A stretch of DNA of 64,000 bases from Siminovitchia acidinfaciens (GCF_003605385.1 NZ_QYTV02000001.1:1-64000), one strand, 5' to 3'. Shown: positions 35,774-44,273, counted from the stretch's first letter. The notes: generated by a model not told the origin, from the letters alone. Made by a program: numbers and translations.

Positions 35774-36691
35774 TTACAGCACCTCGATTCCTTTTTTGTT
35801 TCCGCCGACTCTCAAATAAATCAAAATGAAAATCAATGTAAGAATCATTAAGATCATGGATGCAGCGGATCCGAACGGCCAATCTCTTGCTGTTAGGAAC
35901 TGGTTTTTAATCAGGTTTCCGATTAATAGGGATTTTGACCCTCCCATTAAATCGGGGATAAAGAACAGTCCGAGTGTAGGGATGAACGTTAACAGGGCTC
36001 CGGCAACAACTCCAGGCATTGTGAGCGGCAATGTAACTTTTGTAAACGTTTGCCAAGGCTTTGCCCCTAAATCACTGGATGCCTCCAGTAGTGACCTATC
36101 CAATTGCTCAATGGAAGCATACAGAGGCAATATCATAAATGGCAGTAGAGTATAAGTTAACCCGACCATGACAGCCCCGTGGTTATAAAGCATAGCAAGC
36201 GGCTCAGAGATAATGCCGAATTTCATTAGAACAATATTAATTACTCCTTCTGTACGCAAAAGGACGATCCAAGCATAGGTTCTGACAAGTGAATTGGTCC
36301 AAAACGGCACAATTACCAGCATTAACAAAAAGCTTCGGTATTTCTTAGGCGCCCTGGCTATGATGTACGCAAAAGGATAGCCAAAGACTAAGCATAAAGC
36401 CGTCGTAAATCCGGCGATTACCAGTGAATCCCATAAAATTTTCAAATAAAGGGGATCAAAGAAACGAGTATAGTTTTCTAATGTAAATGTATACTCCACT
36501 CCGCCATAGAGGCCTCTTGTTGCAAAACTGATGAACAAGATGAACAGAAGAGGAAAAACAAAAAATAGAACTAACCAAAATGTAACCGGGGAAAGCGTCC
36601 ATGCCATTCCGAATAACCGGCCGCTGTTACGCTTCCTCCTTTTGGAAACTGCAGGCGTTTTATCCGCTTGTGCAACGTTCGTTTCCATCAT
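35774..36691 (-). CDS. potB: Polyamine ABC transporter permease PotB
   Basis: A 305-residue permease with six helices after a basic 25-residue N terminus. The conserved block YNHGAVMVGLTYTLLPFMILPLYASIEQLDRSLLEASSDLGAKPWQTFTKVTLPLTMPG contains the EAA loop, and FIPTLGLFFIPDLMGGSKSLLIGN is a PotB/PotH signature. It overlaps potA by four bases and abuts potC, so the three are translationally coupled. Confidence 0.9.
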   Translation of the reverse strand: MMETNVAQADKTPAVSKRRKRNSGRLFGMAWTLSPVTFWLVLFFVFPLLFILFISFATRGLYGGVEYTFTLENYTRFFDPLYLKILWDSLVIAGFTTALCLVFGYPFAYIIARAPKKYRSFLLMLVIVPFWTNSLVRTYAWIVLLRTEGVINIVLMKFGIISEPLAMLYNHGAVMVGLTYTLLPFMILPLYASIEQLDRSLLEASSDLGAKPWQTFTKVTLPLTMPGVVAGALLTFIPTLGLFFIPDLMGGSKSLLIGNLIKNQFLTARDWPFGSAASMILMILTLIFILIYLRVGGNKKGIEVL

Positions 36692-37758
36692 GCAATGACC
36701 ACCGCCTTATCAGGTTCCCAATTGACATACACATCTTGATCAACAGCAAACGAATGAGCGACTTCAGGTGTTTCGTTCACAGTGACTTCATATCCGCCTG
36801 GGAGAGAGACGACTGTTTTGATGATGGATCCGACATAAATATGTTCGACCACTTTTCCAGGAATAGCAAAGCTGGCTCCATTCCTTTCTTCGTGCAGATG
36901 TACTCTCTCGGGACGAATTGCCATTGAAACTTCCTCATCCAATGAAACCGGATTTGTCGGGACAATAGGGATTTTGTGGCCGGATAGATCGAAATAAGCA
37001 TGTTGTTCATCCAATTCCACTACTTTTCCTTCGAACAAGTTTGTCTCACCGATAAAATCTGCAACGAAACGTGAAGCAGGGCGTTCGTAAATCTCATCCG
37101 GCGTGCCGAGCTGTTCAATGATTCCGCCGTTCATGACAGCAATCCGGTCAGACATAGTAAGCGCTTCCTCCTGGTCATGAGTTACATATATAAAGGTGAT
37201 GCCCAGCTGCTGCTGCAAGTGCTTCAATTCCACCTGCATCTGGCGGCGGAGTTTCAAGTCAAGAGCTCCTAAAGGCTCATCAAGAAGCAGTACCTTCGGG
37301 CTGTTGACCAAGGCGCGGGCGATGGCGACACGCTGTTTCTGGCCACCACTGAGCTGATCAGGCTTACGTTCGGCAAAACTTTCAAGCTGAACAAGTTGAA
37401 GCGCTTCCATAACGCGCCGCTTAATATCTTCTTTGCCCACTTTTTTCATCTTAAGACCAAAAGCGACGTTATCGTACACATTCATATGAGGAAATAAGGC
37501 ATAGCTTTGAAACACCGTGTTGACATCTCTTTTATGCGGCGGGATATTGCTGACTTCTTTTCCGTCTATAATGACTTCTCCGTCAGTCGGCTGCTCAAAT
37601 CCGGCGATCATGCGAAGTGTTGTGGTTTTTCCACATCCGGACGGCCCCAAAAGGGTGAGAAACTCTCCTGCATTAATATCCATATCAATATTTTTTACCA
37701 CAACGTTGTCATCGAAGCTTTTGACGACATTGTTCAATTTAACCATTAGTTCACTCAA
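36688..37758 (-). CDS. potA: Polyamine ABC transporter ATP-binding protein PotA
   Basis: A 356-residue ABC ATPase. Walker A GPSGCGKTT, signature LSGGQKQRVAIARAL, Walker B VLLLDEPLGALD and switch YVTHDQEEALTMSDR. The C-terminal 110 residues form the TOBE-type regulatory domain (GKVVELDEQHAYF, MAIRPERVHL). TTG start at 37758, seven bases after AAAGGAGTGG. It is the first gene of the minus-strand pot operon, about 85 bases downstream of a sigma-54 promoter. Confidence 0.92.
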   Translation of the reverse strand: MSELMVKLNNVVKSFDDNVVVKNIDMDINAGEFLTLLGPSGCGKTTTLRMIAGFEQPTDGEVIIDGKEVSNIPPHKRDVNTVFQSYALFPHMNVYDNVAFGLKMKKVGKEDIKRRVMEALQLVQLESFAERKPDQLSGGQKQRVAIARALVNSPKVLLLDEPLGALDLKLRRQMQVELKHLQQQLGITFIYVTHDQEEALTMSDRIAVMNGGIIEQLGTPDEIYERPASRFVADFIGETNLFEGKVVELDEQHAYFDLSGHKIPIVPTNPVSLDEEVSMAIRPERVHLHEERNGASFAIPGKVVEHIYVGSIIKTVVSLPGGYEVTVNETPEVAHSFAVDQDVYVNWEPDKAVVIA

Positions 37759-37839
37759 ATCAATACCACTCCTTTAGTCTTGGTTGCTGCCTCTAGTTAA
37801 GTCTGAATATTATGTTTCGACGAAACTTATTTAATATTA

Positions 37840-37857
37840 ATGCAAGTTATGTGCCAA
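37840..37857 (-). promoter_or_regulatory. Sigma-54 (-24/-12) promoter of the pot operon
   Basis: On the minus strand TTGGCACATAACTTGCAT, with GG at 37855-37854 and GC at 37843-37842 separated by exactly 10 bases. This matches TGGCAC-N5-TTGC perfectly. It faces away from the divergent activator gene. Confidence 0.85.
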
Positions 37858-37935
37858 AAGTTTTATGCCTATTCTATTAATAAGTAAAGTGAAAATCTTA
37901 TGAAAAAGGGAAAGTTCTATGTCGTTTCGCATAAA

Positions 37936-37953
37936 TTATTCAAATTGGAATAA
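37936..37953. promoter_or_regulatory. Putative UAS dyad 1 for the pot operon
   Basis: TTATTCAAATTGGAATAA: the dyad TTATKCA-N4-TGAATAA with one mismatch. It is about 80-100 bases upstream of the pot -24 box, in the EBP-pot divergent region. Confidence 0.55.
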
Positions 37954-38022
37954 GAGGACGAATGATTGAGTTGGATTTTCATCACTATTAAATTAAGTAA
38001 AATTATGCAAATTCAACATCAA

Positions 38023-38040
38023 CAATTCATTTTTGAATAA
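38023..38040. promoter_or_regulatory. Putative UAS dyad 2 for the pot operon
   Basis: CAATTCATTTTTGAATAA: same dyad with two mismatches in the left arm and a perfect right arm. It lies about 170 bases upstream of the pot -24 box and about 90 before the activator gene, so it could also serve autoregulation. Confidence 0.45.
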
Positions 38041-38075
38041 AAAATGAAGAAATACATAGCTCAATGAAAGTTCTC

Positions 38076-38084
38076 TGGTATAAT
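38076..38084 (+). promoter_or_regulatory. Extended -10 SigA promoter of the sigma-54 activator gene
   Basis: TGGTATAAT at 38076-38084 is a consensus extended -10 element; no good -35 is visible. It is 46 bases before the GTG start of the EBP gene. Confidence 0.55.
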
Positions 38085-38130
38085 GATAGATATAGACAAG
38101 AACTGACAAAAGCAGGAGGGGGAGAATGGT

Positions 38131-40266
38131 GTGTTTTTAATATCGAAAGATATTATTCAATCGATAGTCAAGCTTTCTGTGGATAAACCTCAGCAAGAGT
38201 GGCGGGCTCTTTTGTCTGATAAAAAAAATCGGTTTATCTTTTTGGAAGAAGACGGAGAGGTTACTTCTTATATTCATCTCAAGGATCTTCCTGTAAGTGA
38301 GCGTGAGGAAGGAAAGCTGGAGCTTCAACAAATCAGGCAATACGCGCTTCCAATTACTGAGCTGAAGACGCTGTCTGAAAATCTGTCTTTTTCTTCTATC
38401 TTCCAAGTGCTTGGTAAAGAATTGTCTTTGATTAAAAATGAAAGCGATTCAATTACAGGGTACGTCTTGCGCGAAGATTTGATTGTTGAGCTTTTTAAGC
38501 AGGAAAATGAAGGTACAAACGTATTGAAAGTACTGCTTATGTCCATCCCGATGGGTATTTTCATCGTCGACAATCATGGGGTGATCGTTGACTGTAATGA
38601 ATCAGCGCTGGAAATGACACGTTATCAAATCGGGCAAGTTCTGAACTATCCTGCAGAAGCGATATTCGACCCTTTTCATCTGGAACATGTCTTTCAGACG
38701 GGTGAAACCGTTTTAAATCAGATACAAGTGACGAACGAATCGGGTGTTCTGGTTGATTACAGCCCGGTTGTCAATGATGAAAAAAACGTAGAAGGCGTCA
38801 TTATTATTGTACAGGATTTGCCGATGGTCGAACAGATGGCCATGGAGCTTGAATCTGTCAAAAACCTGAACAAGGACCTGAATGCAATCTTATCAAGTAT
38901 TTATGACGAAATACTCGTGGTAAATCGTAAGGGTGAGTTGATCAGATACAGTGAAAATGCCATTCCTGAGTTTTGGGGTGTCGATTTAAAAGAGTTGGTT
39001 GGACAAAACATCATTGAACTCGAAAAGCAGGGGTTGTTCATGCCTTCTGTAACGCGGCTTGTCATAGAGAAAAAGAAAAAGGTTTCCGTAGTCCAAGAAA
39101 CGCCGGGTGGCAAAAAGGTTTTGGCTGTCGGAAATCCGGTATTGGATGAAAACGGCGAGATTGATAGGATTATCGTGGCTTCAAGGGACATTACAGAAGC
39201 GACGCGCCTTCGTGATGAGCTCCGCGAAATGAAGAAGATTTCCGCGCAATACAAGCAAGAGCTCGATGAGATGAAAATGCAGGAAAAGTTAAGCCGGAAG
39301 CTGATTTATCGCAGTCAGAAGATGGAGGATATTGTATCCCAGGTTCATAAGGTGGCAAAGTTTTCGTCCACTGTTCTTATCCAGGGGGAATCGGGTGTCG
39401 GAAAAGAAGTGATTGCCCATGCCATTCATCAGTTGGGAGGGCGTAAAGACCAACCGTTTTTGAAGGTGAACTGTGGGGCTATTCCTGAAGCGCTGTTGGA
39501 GAGTGAGCTTTTCGGTTATGTGAAGGGGGCCTTCACAGGGGCAGACCCAGGAGGTAAGGATGGTTATTTCAAACAGGCTGATCAAGGAGTGCTTTTCCTT
39601 GACGAGATTGGTGAATTGCCGCTCAGGCTCCAGGTCAAGCTCCTCCGCGTCTTGCAGGAAAGGGAGGTTGCGCCTGTCGGAAGTACGCAAACTTTTTCCG
39701 TCGATGTCCAAATTATTGCTGCGACTAACACGAATCTGAGGGAAATGGTAGCGAATGGGGAGTTTCGCGAGGATCTGTTTTACAGGTTGAATGTCATTCC
39801 TATTCACGTTCCGCCTTTGAGGGAAAGGCATGAGGATATTCCGCTCATTGCTTTCCATTTTTTAAAGCAGTTTAATGAACAGCATGGCAGCAGTTATCAC
39901 TTGACGCCTGACGCTCTTAATCTGTTAGAGGCGTATACATGGCCTGGGAATATTCGGGAATTGCAGAATATTGTCGAGCGCCTCATTGTAACTGCTGATG
40001 ATGAAATGATTGACGCCATTGTGGTTGGGCAAGTGCTTAAATTGAATGAGCCGATGACAAAAGTAAAACCGATCATCACGAACATTATGCCGTTGCAGGA
40101 AGCTTTTGAAGCTGTGGAAGAACAGTTGATCACACAGGCGATGCATTTGTATAAGACAACGACAAGAGCTGCCACTGCATTGGGAATCAGTCAGTCTTCC
40201 GTAAGCAGGAAATACCAAAAAATTGTTAGCCGGAAGCAGGAGAAAGAGGATATAGGTATTCGTTGA
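38131..40266 (+). CDS. PAS-containing sigma-54-dependent enhancer-binding protein
   Basis: A 711-residue activator of RNA polymerase-sigma-54. The N-terminal 125 residues form an unassigned domain that may be CBS-like. Two PAS domains follow (about 135-240 and 258-375), then a short coiled linker. The AAA+ domain has Walker A GESGVGKE at 419-426, the sigma-54-contacting GAFTGA loop at 466-471 and Walker B DEIGELPL from 491. A Fis-type helix-turn-helix ends the protein (TTRAATALGISQSSVSRKYQKI). There is no receiver domain, so it should sense a small molecule through its PAS/N-terminal part, as RocR does. GTG start after AGGAGGGGG. It lies between two sigma-54 operons, and a third is at 15.2 kb. 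Confidence 0.9.
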   Translation: MFLISKDIIQSIVKLSVDKPQQEWRALLSDKKNRFIFLEEDGEVTSYIHLKDLPVSEREEGKLELQQIRQYALPITELKTLSENLSFSSIFQVLGKELSLIKNESDSITGYVLREDLIVELFKQENEGTNVLKVLLMSIPMGIFIVDNHGVIVDCNESALEMTRYQIGQVLNYPAEAIFDPFHLEHVFQTGETVLNQIQVTNESGVLVDYSPVVNDEKNVEGVIIIVQDLPMVEQMAMELESVKNLNKDLNAILSSIYDEILVVNRKGELIRYSENAIPEFWGVDLKELVGQNIIELEKQGLFMPSVTRLVIEKKKKVSVVQETPGGKKVLAVGNPVLDENGEIDRIIVASRDITEATRLRDELREMKKISAQYKQELDEMKMQEKLSRKLIYRSQKMEDIVSQVHKVAKFSSTVLIQGESGVGKEVIAHAIHQLGGRKDQPFLKVNCGAIPEALLESELFGYVKGAFTGADPGGKDGYFKQADQGVLFLDEIGELPLRLQVKLLRVLQEREVAPVGSTQTFSVDVQIIAATNTNLREMVANGEFREDLFYRLNVIPIHVPPLRERHEDIPLIAFHFLKQFNEQHGSSYHLTPDALNLLEAYTWPGNIRELQNIVERLIVTADDEMIDAIVVGQVLKLNEPMTKVKPIITNIMPLQEAFEAVEEQLITQAMHLYKTTTRAATALGISQSSVSRKYQKIVSRKQEKEDIGIR

Positions 40267-40297
40267 TTCCGGATAAATTATCTAATAACGCAAACTA

Positions 40298-40317
40298 TTA
40301 TGCATTGATGAATAATG
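40298..40317 (+). promoter_or_regulatory. Putative UAS for the aldehyde dehydrogenase operon
   Basis: TTATGCATTGATGAATAATG, 18 of 20 identical to the reverse strand of 15120-15139. It is about 115 bases upstream of the -24 box. A flanking AAACTATT/AATAGTTT inverted repeat encloses it. Confidence 0.6.
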
Positions 40318-40428
40318 CTATTGCATTAAGAATAGTTTCTTGATAGAATGAAAGGGCTTAACCTATTTAATAAATAAATGCGCTCTATTATGACGGCGTT
40401 TTCAAAATGACCGACACTCTTTGTGGGG

Positions 40429-40445
40429 TTGGCATGGTAATTGCA
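40429..40445 (+). promoter_or_regulatory. Sigma-54 (-24/-12) promoter of the aldehyde dehydrogenase operon
   Basis: TTGGCATGGTAATTGCA: GG at 40431-40432, GC at 40443-40444, ten bases between, matching TGGCAy-N5-TTGC. It is 82 bases before the dehydrogenase start. Confidence 0.85.
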
Positions 40446-40526
40446 TAATGTTTGGGTGATTGGCACCAAGAATTAACTTTTTCATTAGCTGAAACAAACT
40501 ATAAATGAGTTGAAGGGGGATTTTCC

Positions 40527-41951
40527 ATGTATTACATCAACGGAGAGTGGCACGAATCTGATCAGAAAGAGCAAATCACGAACCCGGCGACGCTGGAAGT
40601 GATTGATACTATTTCAGTCTGTGGGGCTGAAGAAACAAAAGTGGCGATTGCGGCTGCTAAAGAAGCTTTTAAATCGTGGAAAAAAACAACAGGTGATCAA
40701 AGAAGCGCTTATCTTTCCAAAACTGTCAAGCTGATGAAGGCAAGAGTGGACGAGCTTGCACAGATTATCACACTGGAAAATGGTAAACCGCTTCCGGATG
40801 CAAAAAGAGAAGTACTCGGCGCAATCAGCTATCTCGACTGGTATGCAGAAGAAGCTAAAAGAATTTACGGTGAAGTGCTTCCTGCTTCCCATAAAGACAA
40901 AAGCCTGATGGTCATCAAACAGCCGGTTGGAGTTTGTGGAGCTATCACACCATGGAACTTCCCGCTTTCAATGATTACAAGAAAGCTCGCTCCTGCACTT
41001 GCGGCAGGCTGTACAGTTGTTCTAAAACCTGCTATGGAAACACCGCTTTCTGCAATTAAAGTGTTCGAGTGCTTCCATGAAGCTGGACTTCCAAAAGGTG
41101 TTGTGAACCTTGTGATCGGACCTGATGCTGAAGGAATCGGAAAAGAATTGACTTCAAGCACAGATGTCCGCAAGCTTACTTTTACAGGATCAACATTTGT
41201 CGGTAAAAAGCTGGTTCGTGACTCAGCGGATACTATGAAAAAAGTATCGATGGAATTGGGTGGACATGCCCCTTACATCGTATTCGAGGATGCAGATATC
41301 GATCTTGCTGTTGAAGGTGTCATGCTTTCCAAGTTCAAAAACTCCGGACAAACGTGCATCAGTACGAACCGTGTGTATGCTCATAAGAGCATCGCTGAAG
41401 AATTTGCAGAAAAACTTGCCAAGCGCACTGCTGAGCTGAAAATCGGTGACGGATTGGAAGAAGGAACGGATGTAGGCCCGTTAATTAACAAAAAGTCACT
41501 TGATAAAATGAAAGAGCAAGTGGAAGACGCTGTTAAGAACAATGCAAAAGTTGTAACTGGCGGTAATGTGTATGACTATGAGGACGGTGACGGTTATTTC
41601 TTCGAACCTACGGTCATCTTGAATGCAACAGATGATATGGTAATCGCATCAGAAGAAACTTTCGGACCGATTGCACCAGTATTTACATTCGAAAGTGAAG
41701 AAGAAATAGTTGAAAAAGCAAATAATACATTATACGGACTTGCGGCATACTGCTATACGAAAAACCTTGGCCGCGGCTTGAGAATGATGAAAGAACTCGA
41801 GTTTGGAATCATCGGAATCAATGATCCAGCTCCGATCGTCATCCAAGCTCCATTCGGTGGAATCAAAGAAAGTGGAATGGGCAAAGAAGGCGGTAAGTTC
41901 GGATTGGAAGAGTATCTGGAAGAGAAATTCGTATCTATTTACGAAAACTGA
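40527..41951 (+). CDS. NAD(P)-dependent aldehyde dehydrogenase (succinate-semialdehyde type)
   Basis: 474 residues of the GabD-like ALDH class. ITPWNFPLSMITRKLAPALAAGCT and LVIGP are cofactor-binding blocks, E243 in MELGGHAP is the general base and C277 in SGQTCIST the catalytic thiol; EETFGPIAPV is the conserved motif 8. It would oxidise succinate semialdehyde or an omega-amino/acylamino-aldehyde such as the product of the PuuB-like oxidase at 18.2 kb. It is the first gene of a sigma-54 operon with a GNAT and an APC permease. RBS GAAGGGGG. Confidence 0.88.
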   Translation: MYYINGEWHESDQKEQITNPATLEVIDTISVCGAEETKVAIAAAKEAFKSWKKTTGDQRSAYLSKTVKLMKARVDELAQIITLENGKPLPDAKREVLGAISYLDWYAEEAKRIYGEVLPASHKDKSLMVIKQPVGVCGAITPWNFPLSMITRKLAPALAAGCTVVLKPAMETPLSAIKVFECFHEAGLPKGVVNLVIGPDAEGIGKELTSSTDVRKLTFTGSTFVGKKLVRDSADTMKKVSMELGGHAPYIVFEDADIDLAVEGVMLSKFKNSGQTCISTNRVYAHKSIAEEFAEKLAKRTAELKIGDGLEEGTDVGPLINKKSLDKMKEQVEDAVKNNAKVVTGGNVYDYEDGDGYFFEPTVILNATDDMVIASEETFGPIAPVFTFESEEEIVEKANNTLYGLAAYCYTKNLGRGLRMMKELEFGIIGINDPAPIVIQAPFGGIKESGMGKEGGKFGLEEYLEEKFVSIYEN

Positions 41952-41958
41952 TAATGAG

Positions 41959-41994
41959 GGGATTGTGTGTAAAAGAAATTTTACGCACAATCCC
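41959..41994 (+). promoter_or_regulatory. Intercistronic hairpin with GAAA loop
   Basis: A 16-bp stem (41959-41974 with 41979-41994, one wobble) closed by the tetraloop GAAA, with no U tract. It lies between the dehydrogenase and GNAT genes, eleven bases before AAAGGAGG, and looks like an RNA-stability or processing element rather than a terminator. Confidence 0.6.
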
Positions 41995-42017
41995 AATAAT
42001 AAAGGAGGGGCTGTCTA

Positions 42018-42665
42018 ATGGGAACACAATTTGAAAGGGCTTTAAATTCAGCAGGAGCAAGATTAATGACATTAGATGACATTTATAAAGTAAACGAGAT
42101 GGCAGCCATCGGATTTGGAGATCCGGAAATTCCATTTAAGCCAGAGCATTTGGCCAGTCAGATTGAAATTTTTCCTGAAGGTCAAGTAGTCATAGAACAC
42201 GAGGATGGAAATATCGTAGGTTCTTGTTCCAGCATTATCGTTAATTTTGAAGATTACGGTGTAAGCCACAACTTCGATGACATTTCGGACAATGGTTATA
42301 TTAGAAACCATAATCCCAAAGGCAAAAACCTTTATGGAACAGAAGTTGTTGTTCACCCTGAATACAGAGGTTTAAAAATAGGGAAACGTCTATACCAAGC
42401 TAGAAGAGCAATCACTCAAGCATTCAATTTGGAAAGCATCCTTTTTGGAGGGCGTATTCCAAACTATCATAAACACGCAGATGAATTAACTCCAGAGCAA
42501 TATGCAGCGAAGGTTGTCAGTGGAGAAATCTACGACCCAGTTATGTCATTCCAATTGAAGAATGGATTTGAATTCCGGGCGATTATGCCGAATTATTTGC
42601 CACAAGATGCAGAGTCTTTGAAATATGCAGCTTTAATGGAGTGGAAAAATCCGGATTACAGGTGA
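42018..42665 (+). CDS. GNAT acetyltransferase, closest to the GNAT half of the fusion protein
   Basis: A 215-residue stand-alone GNAT. IEIFPEGQVVIEHEDGNIVGSCSSIIVNFEDYG, GYIRNHNPKGKNLYGTEVVVHPEYRGLKIGKRLY and LFGGRIPNYHKHADELTPEQY align block by block with residues 20-180 of the GNAT-nitrilase protein at 20.7 kb. It ends AALMEWKNPDYR, where the fusion continues. The strong AAAGGAGGGG is seven bases from ATG. It sits between an aldehyde dehydrogenase and a permease under a sigma-54 promoter. The acceptor is unknown; amine acetylation is a reasonable guess. Confidence 0.83.
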   Translation: MGTQFERALNSAGARLMTLDDIYKVNEMAAIGFGDPEIPFKPEHLASQIEIFPEGQVVIEHEDGNIVGSCSSIIVNFEDYGVSHNFDDISDNGYIRNHNPKGKNLYGTEVVVHPEYRGLKIGKRLYQARRAITQAFNLESILFGGRIPNYHKHADELTPEQYAAKVVSGEIYDPVMSFQLKNGFEFRAIMPNYLPQDAESLKYAALMEWKNPDYR

Positions 42666-42693
42666 TGTAACCGCTTAATAAAAATGATAGATT

Positions 42694-42732
42694 GATATTT
42701 TCGGAGGGCTATAGCAGTCATCCGAAAATATC
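42694..42732 (+). promoter_or_regulatory. Intercistronic hairpin between GNAT and permease
   Basis: A perfect 12-bp stem GATATTTTCGGA (42694-42705) with TCCGAAAATATC (42721-42732), loop 15 bases, no T run. Second hairpin of this kind in the same operon. Confidence 0.55.
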
Positions 42733-42807
42733 GCATTTACTTCAAGTGGTGCTTTAGAATCGGGTAAAACAAACTAGGAAATTCACAAAGAACGAGGAGG
42801 CTGTTAC

Positions 42808-44166
42808 ATGGGGACAAACACATCATTGAAAAGGTCACTAGGGTTATGGGCAATTGTCGCTTTAGGTTTGGGTTACATGACACCTACGGTTGTATTCGAC
42901 ACTTTTGGAATCGTTTCCAAACAAACAGGCGGGCTTGTCCCCTTGGCTTACGTTGTCGGTTTAATTGTTATGCTTTTTACAGCATTTAGTTATGGAAAAA
43001 TGGTAAAAGTATTTCCGAGTGCTGGTTCTGCTTACACATATACACGTGAGACGATGGGACCGCGTCTAGGATTCCTGGTCGGCTGGGCGTCATTGCTCGA
43101 CTATTTGCTACTTCCACTTGTAAACGCAGTCATTATCCGTTTGTATATGGAATCTTTATTCCCTGATGCATCCGCCTGGATATGGGTAGTTGTCTATGTC
43201 GCTTTTGTAACAGCCATCAACGCGTTCAGTATGAAGTCAACATCGGGGGTCAATATCATTTTGGTTGTTTTCACAATGGCTCTGATGGCAGCTTTCGTCG
43301 TATTGGGAGCTATCCAGCTTTATAAGGGAATGGGAACGGGAACCCTGTTGACCATACAGCCAATGTTCCAAGAGAATATGCATATCACCGCAGTTTTAAC
43401 TGGAGCAACCATTGTATGTTTCTCATTCATCGGTTTTGATGCGATTACCATGTACACGGAAGAGGCGAAAGACATCAATTTGATGCCAAAAGCAATCGCT
43501 CTCACTGTTCTTATTGGGGGAGCAGTATTCTTTGTCGGTGCATACTTTGCACAAACATTATTCCCTGATGTTTCAGTGTTCAATGTCGTGGATGACACGC
43601 TTCCTGAAATTGCATTGTATGTCGGCGGTGTCGTCTTCCAATTGATCTTCCTAGCCGGAGCATTTGCAGCAACCATTGCATCCGGACTGGCTTCACACTC
43701 CAGTGTTTCCAGATTGCTGTTCGTTATGGGAAGAAATGGCGTCCTGCCCAAAAAGCTTTTTGGGTATGTCCACCCAAAATTCAGAACGCCAACTTTTAAC
43801 GTCATTTTTGTAGGTCTTGTCAGCTTGTTTGCAATGGGGCCAAGCCTTGAGTTGATAGCTGCTGTAATTAATTTCGGTGCTTTGATAGCGTTTACTTTCG
43901 TTAACTTATCCGTTATCGCATATTTTGTCTTTAAAAAGAAACAATATCAAACTCCGAAACAAGTATTTTCGTACATTGTCATGCCGACAATTGGTGCAGC
44001 TTTGACAGGCGTCCTATGGGCCCACCTTCATGCAGATGCATTTATTGGAGGTATTGTCTGGGTGGCCGTTGGGATCATCTATATGATTATCATGTCCAAA
44101 GTCTTCAAGAGAGACATAACGGATCTTGGTGTGGATGAGGCCGATAATGAGAGGCTAATTGGATAG
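42808..44166 (+). CDS. APC-family amino acid/amine permease (PuuP-like)
   Basis: A 452-residue, 12-helix transporter. LGLGYMTPTVVFDTFGIVSKQTGG, FSYGKMVKVFPSAGSAYTYTRETMG and FSFIGFDAITMYTEEAKD are APC signatures that resemble putrescine importers. A close relative of the permease at 26.5 kb. Last gene of the sigma-54 dehydrogenase operon, ended by a strong terminator. The substrate is likely the amine whose catabolism the operon supports. Confidence 0.82.
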   Translation: MGTNTSLKRSLGLWAIVALGLGYMTPTVVFDTFGIVSKQTGGLVPLAYVVGLIVMLFTAFSYGKMVKVFPSAGSAYTYTRETMGPRLGFLVGWASLLDYLLLPLVNAVIIRLYMESLFPDASAWIWVVVYVAFVTAINAFSMKSTSGVNIILVVFTMALMAAFVVLGAIQLYKGMGTGTLLTIQPMFQENMHITAVLTGATIVCFSFIGFDAITMYTEEAKDINLMPKAIALTVLIGGAVFFVGAYFAQTLFPDVSVFNVVDDTLPEIALYVGGVVFQLIFLAGAFAATIASGLASHSSVSRLLFVMGRNGVLPKKLFGYVHPKFRTPTFNVIFVGLVSLFAMGPSLELIAAVINFGALIAFTFVNLSVIAYFVFKKKQYQTPKQVFSYIVMPTIGAALTGVLWAHLHADAFIGGIVWVAVGIIYMIIMSKVFKRDITDLGVDEADNERLIG

Positions 44167-44175
44167 TTTTTATTT

Positions 44176-44203
44176 GGAAGCAGCCGGGGGCTGCTTCCTT
44201 AAT
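44176..44203 (+). terminator. Terminator of the dehydrogenase-GNAT-permease operon
   Basis: GGAAGCAGCC (44176-44185) with GGCTGCTTCC (44189-44198), a GGG loop, then TTAATTT. Confidence 0.75.
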
Positions 44204-44233
44204 TTATGTTCACCTGCTATTTGATTGAATAAG

Positions 44234-44272
44234 AAAATGCCTTTTCCAAAAATTGCGGAAAGGCATTTTTTT
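44234..44272. terminator. Bidirectional terminator between the permease and chromate transporter genes
   Basis: AAATGCCTTT (44235-44244) pairs with AAAGGCATTT (44259-44268), with CC/GG pairing inside; T or A tracts lie on both flanks. Confidence 0.75.
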
Positions 44273-44273
44273 G

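Noticed and set aside
40461-40480. Second TTGGCACC element near the dehydrogenase promoter
   Set aside because: It has the -24 half but no GC at the -12 position, so it is not a sigma-54 promoter.
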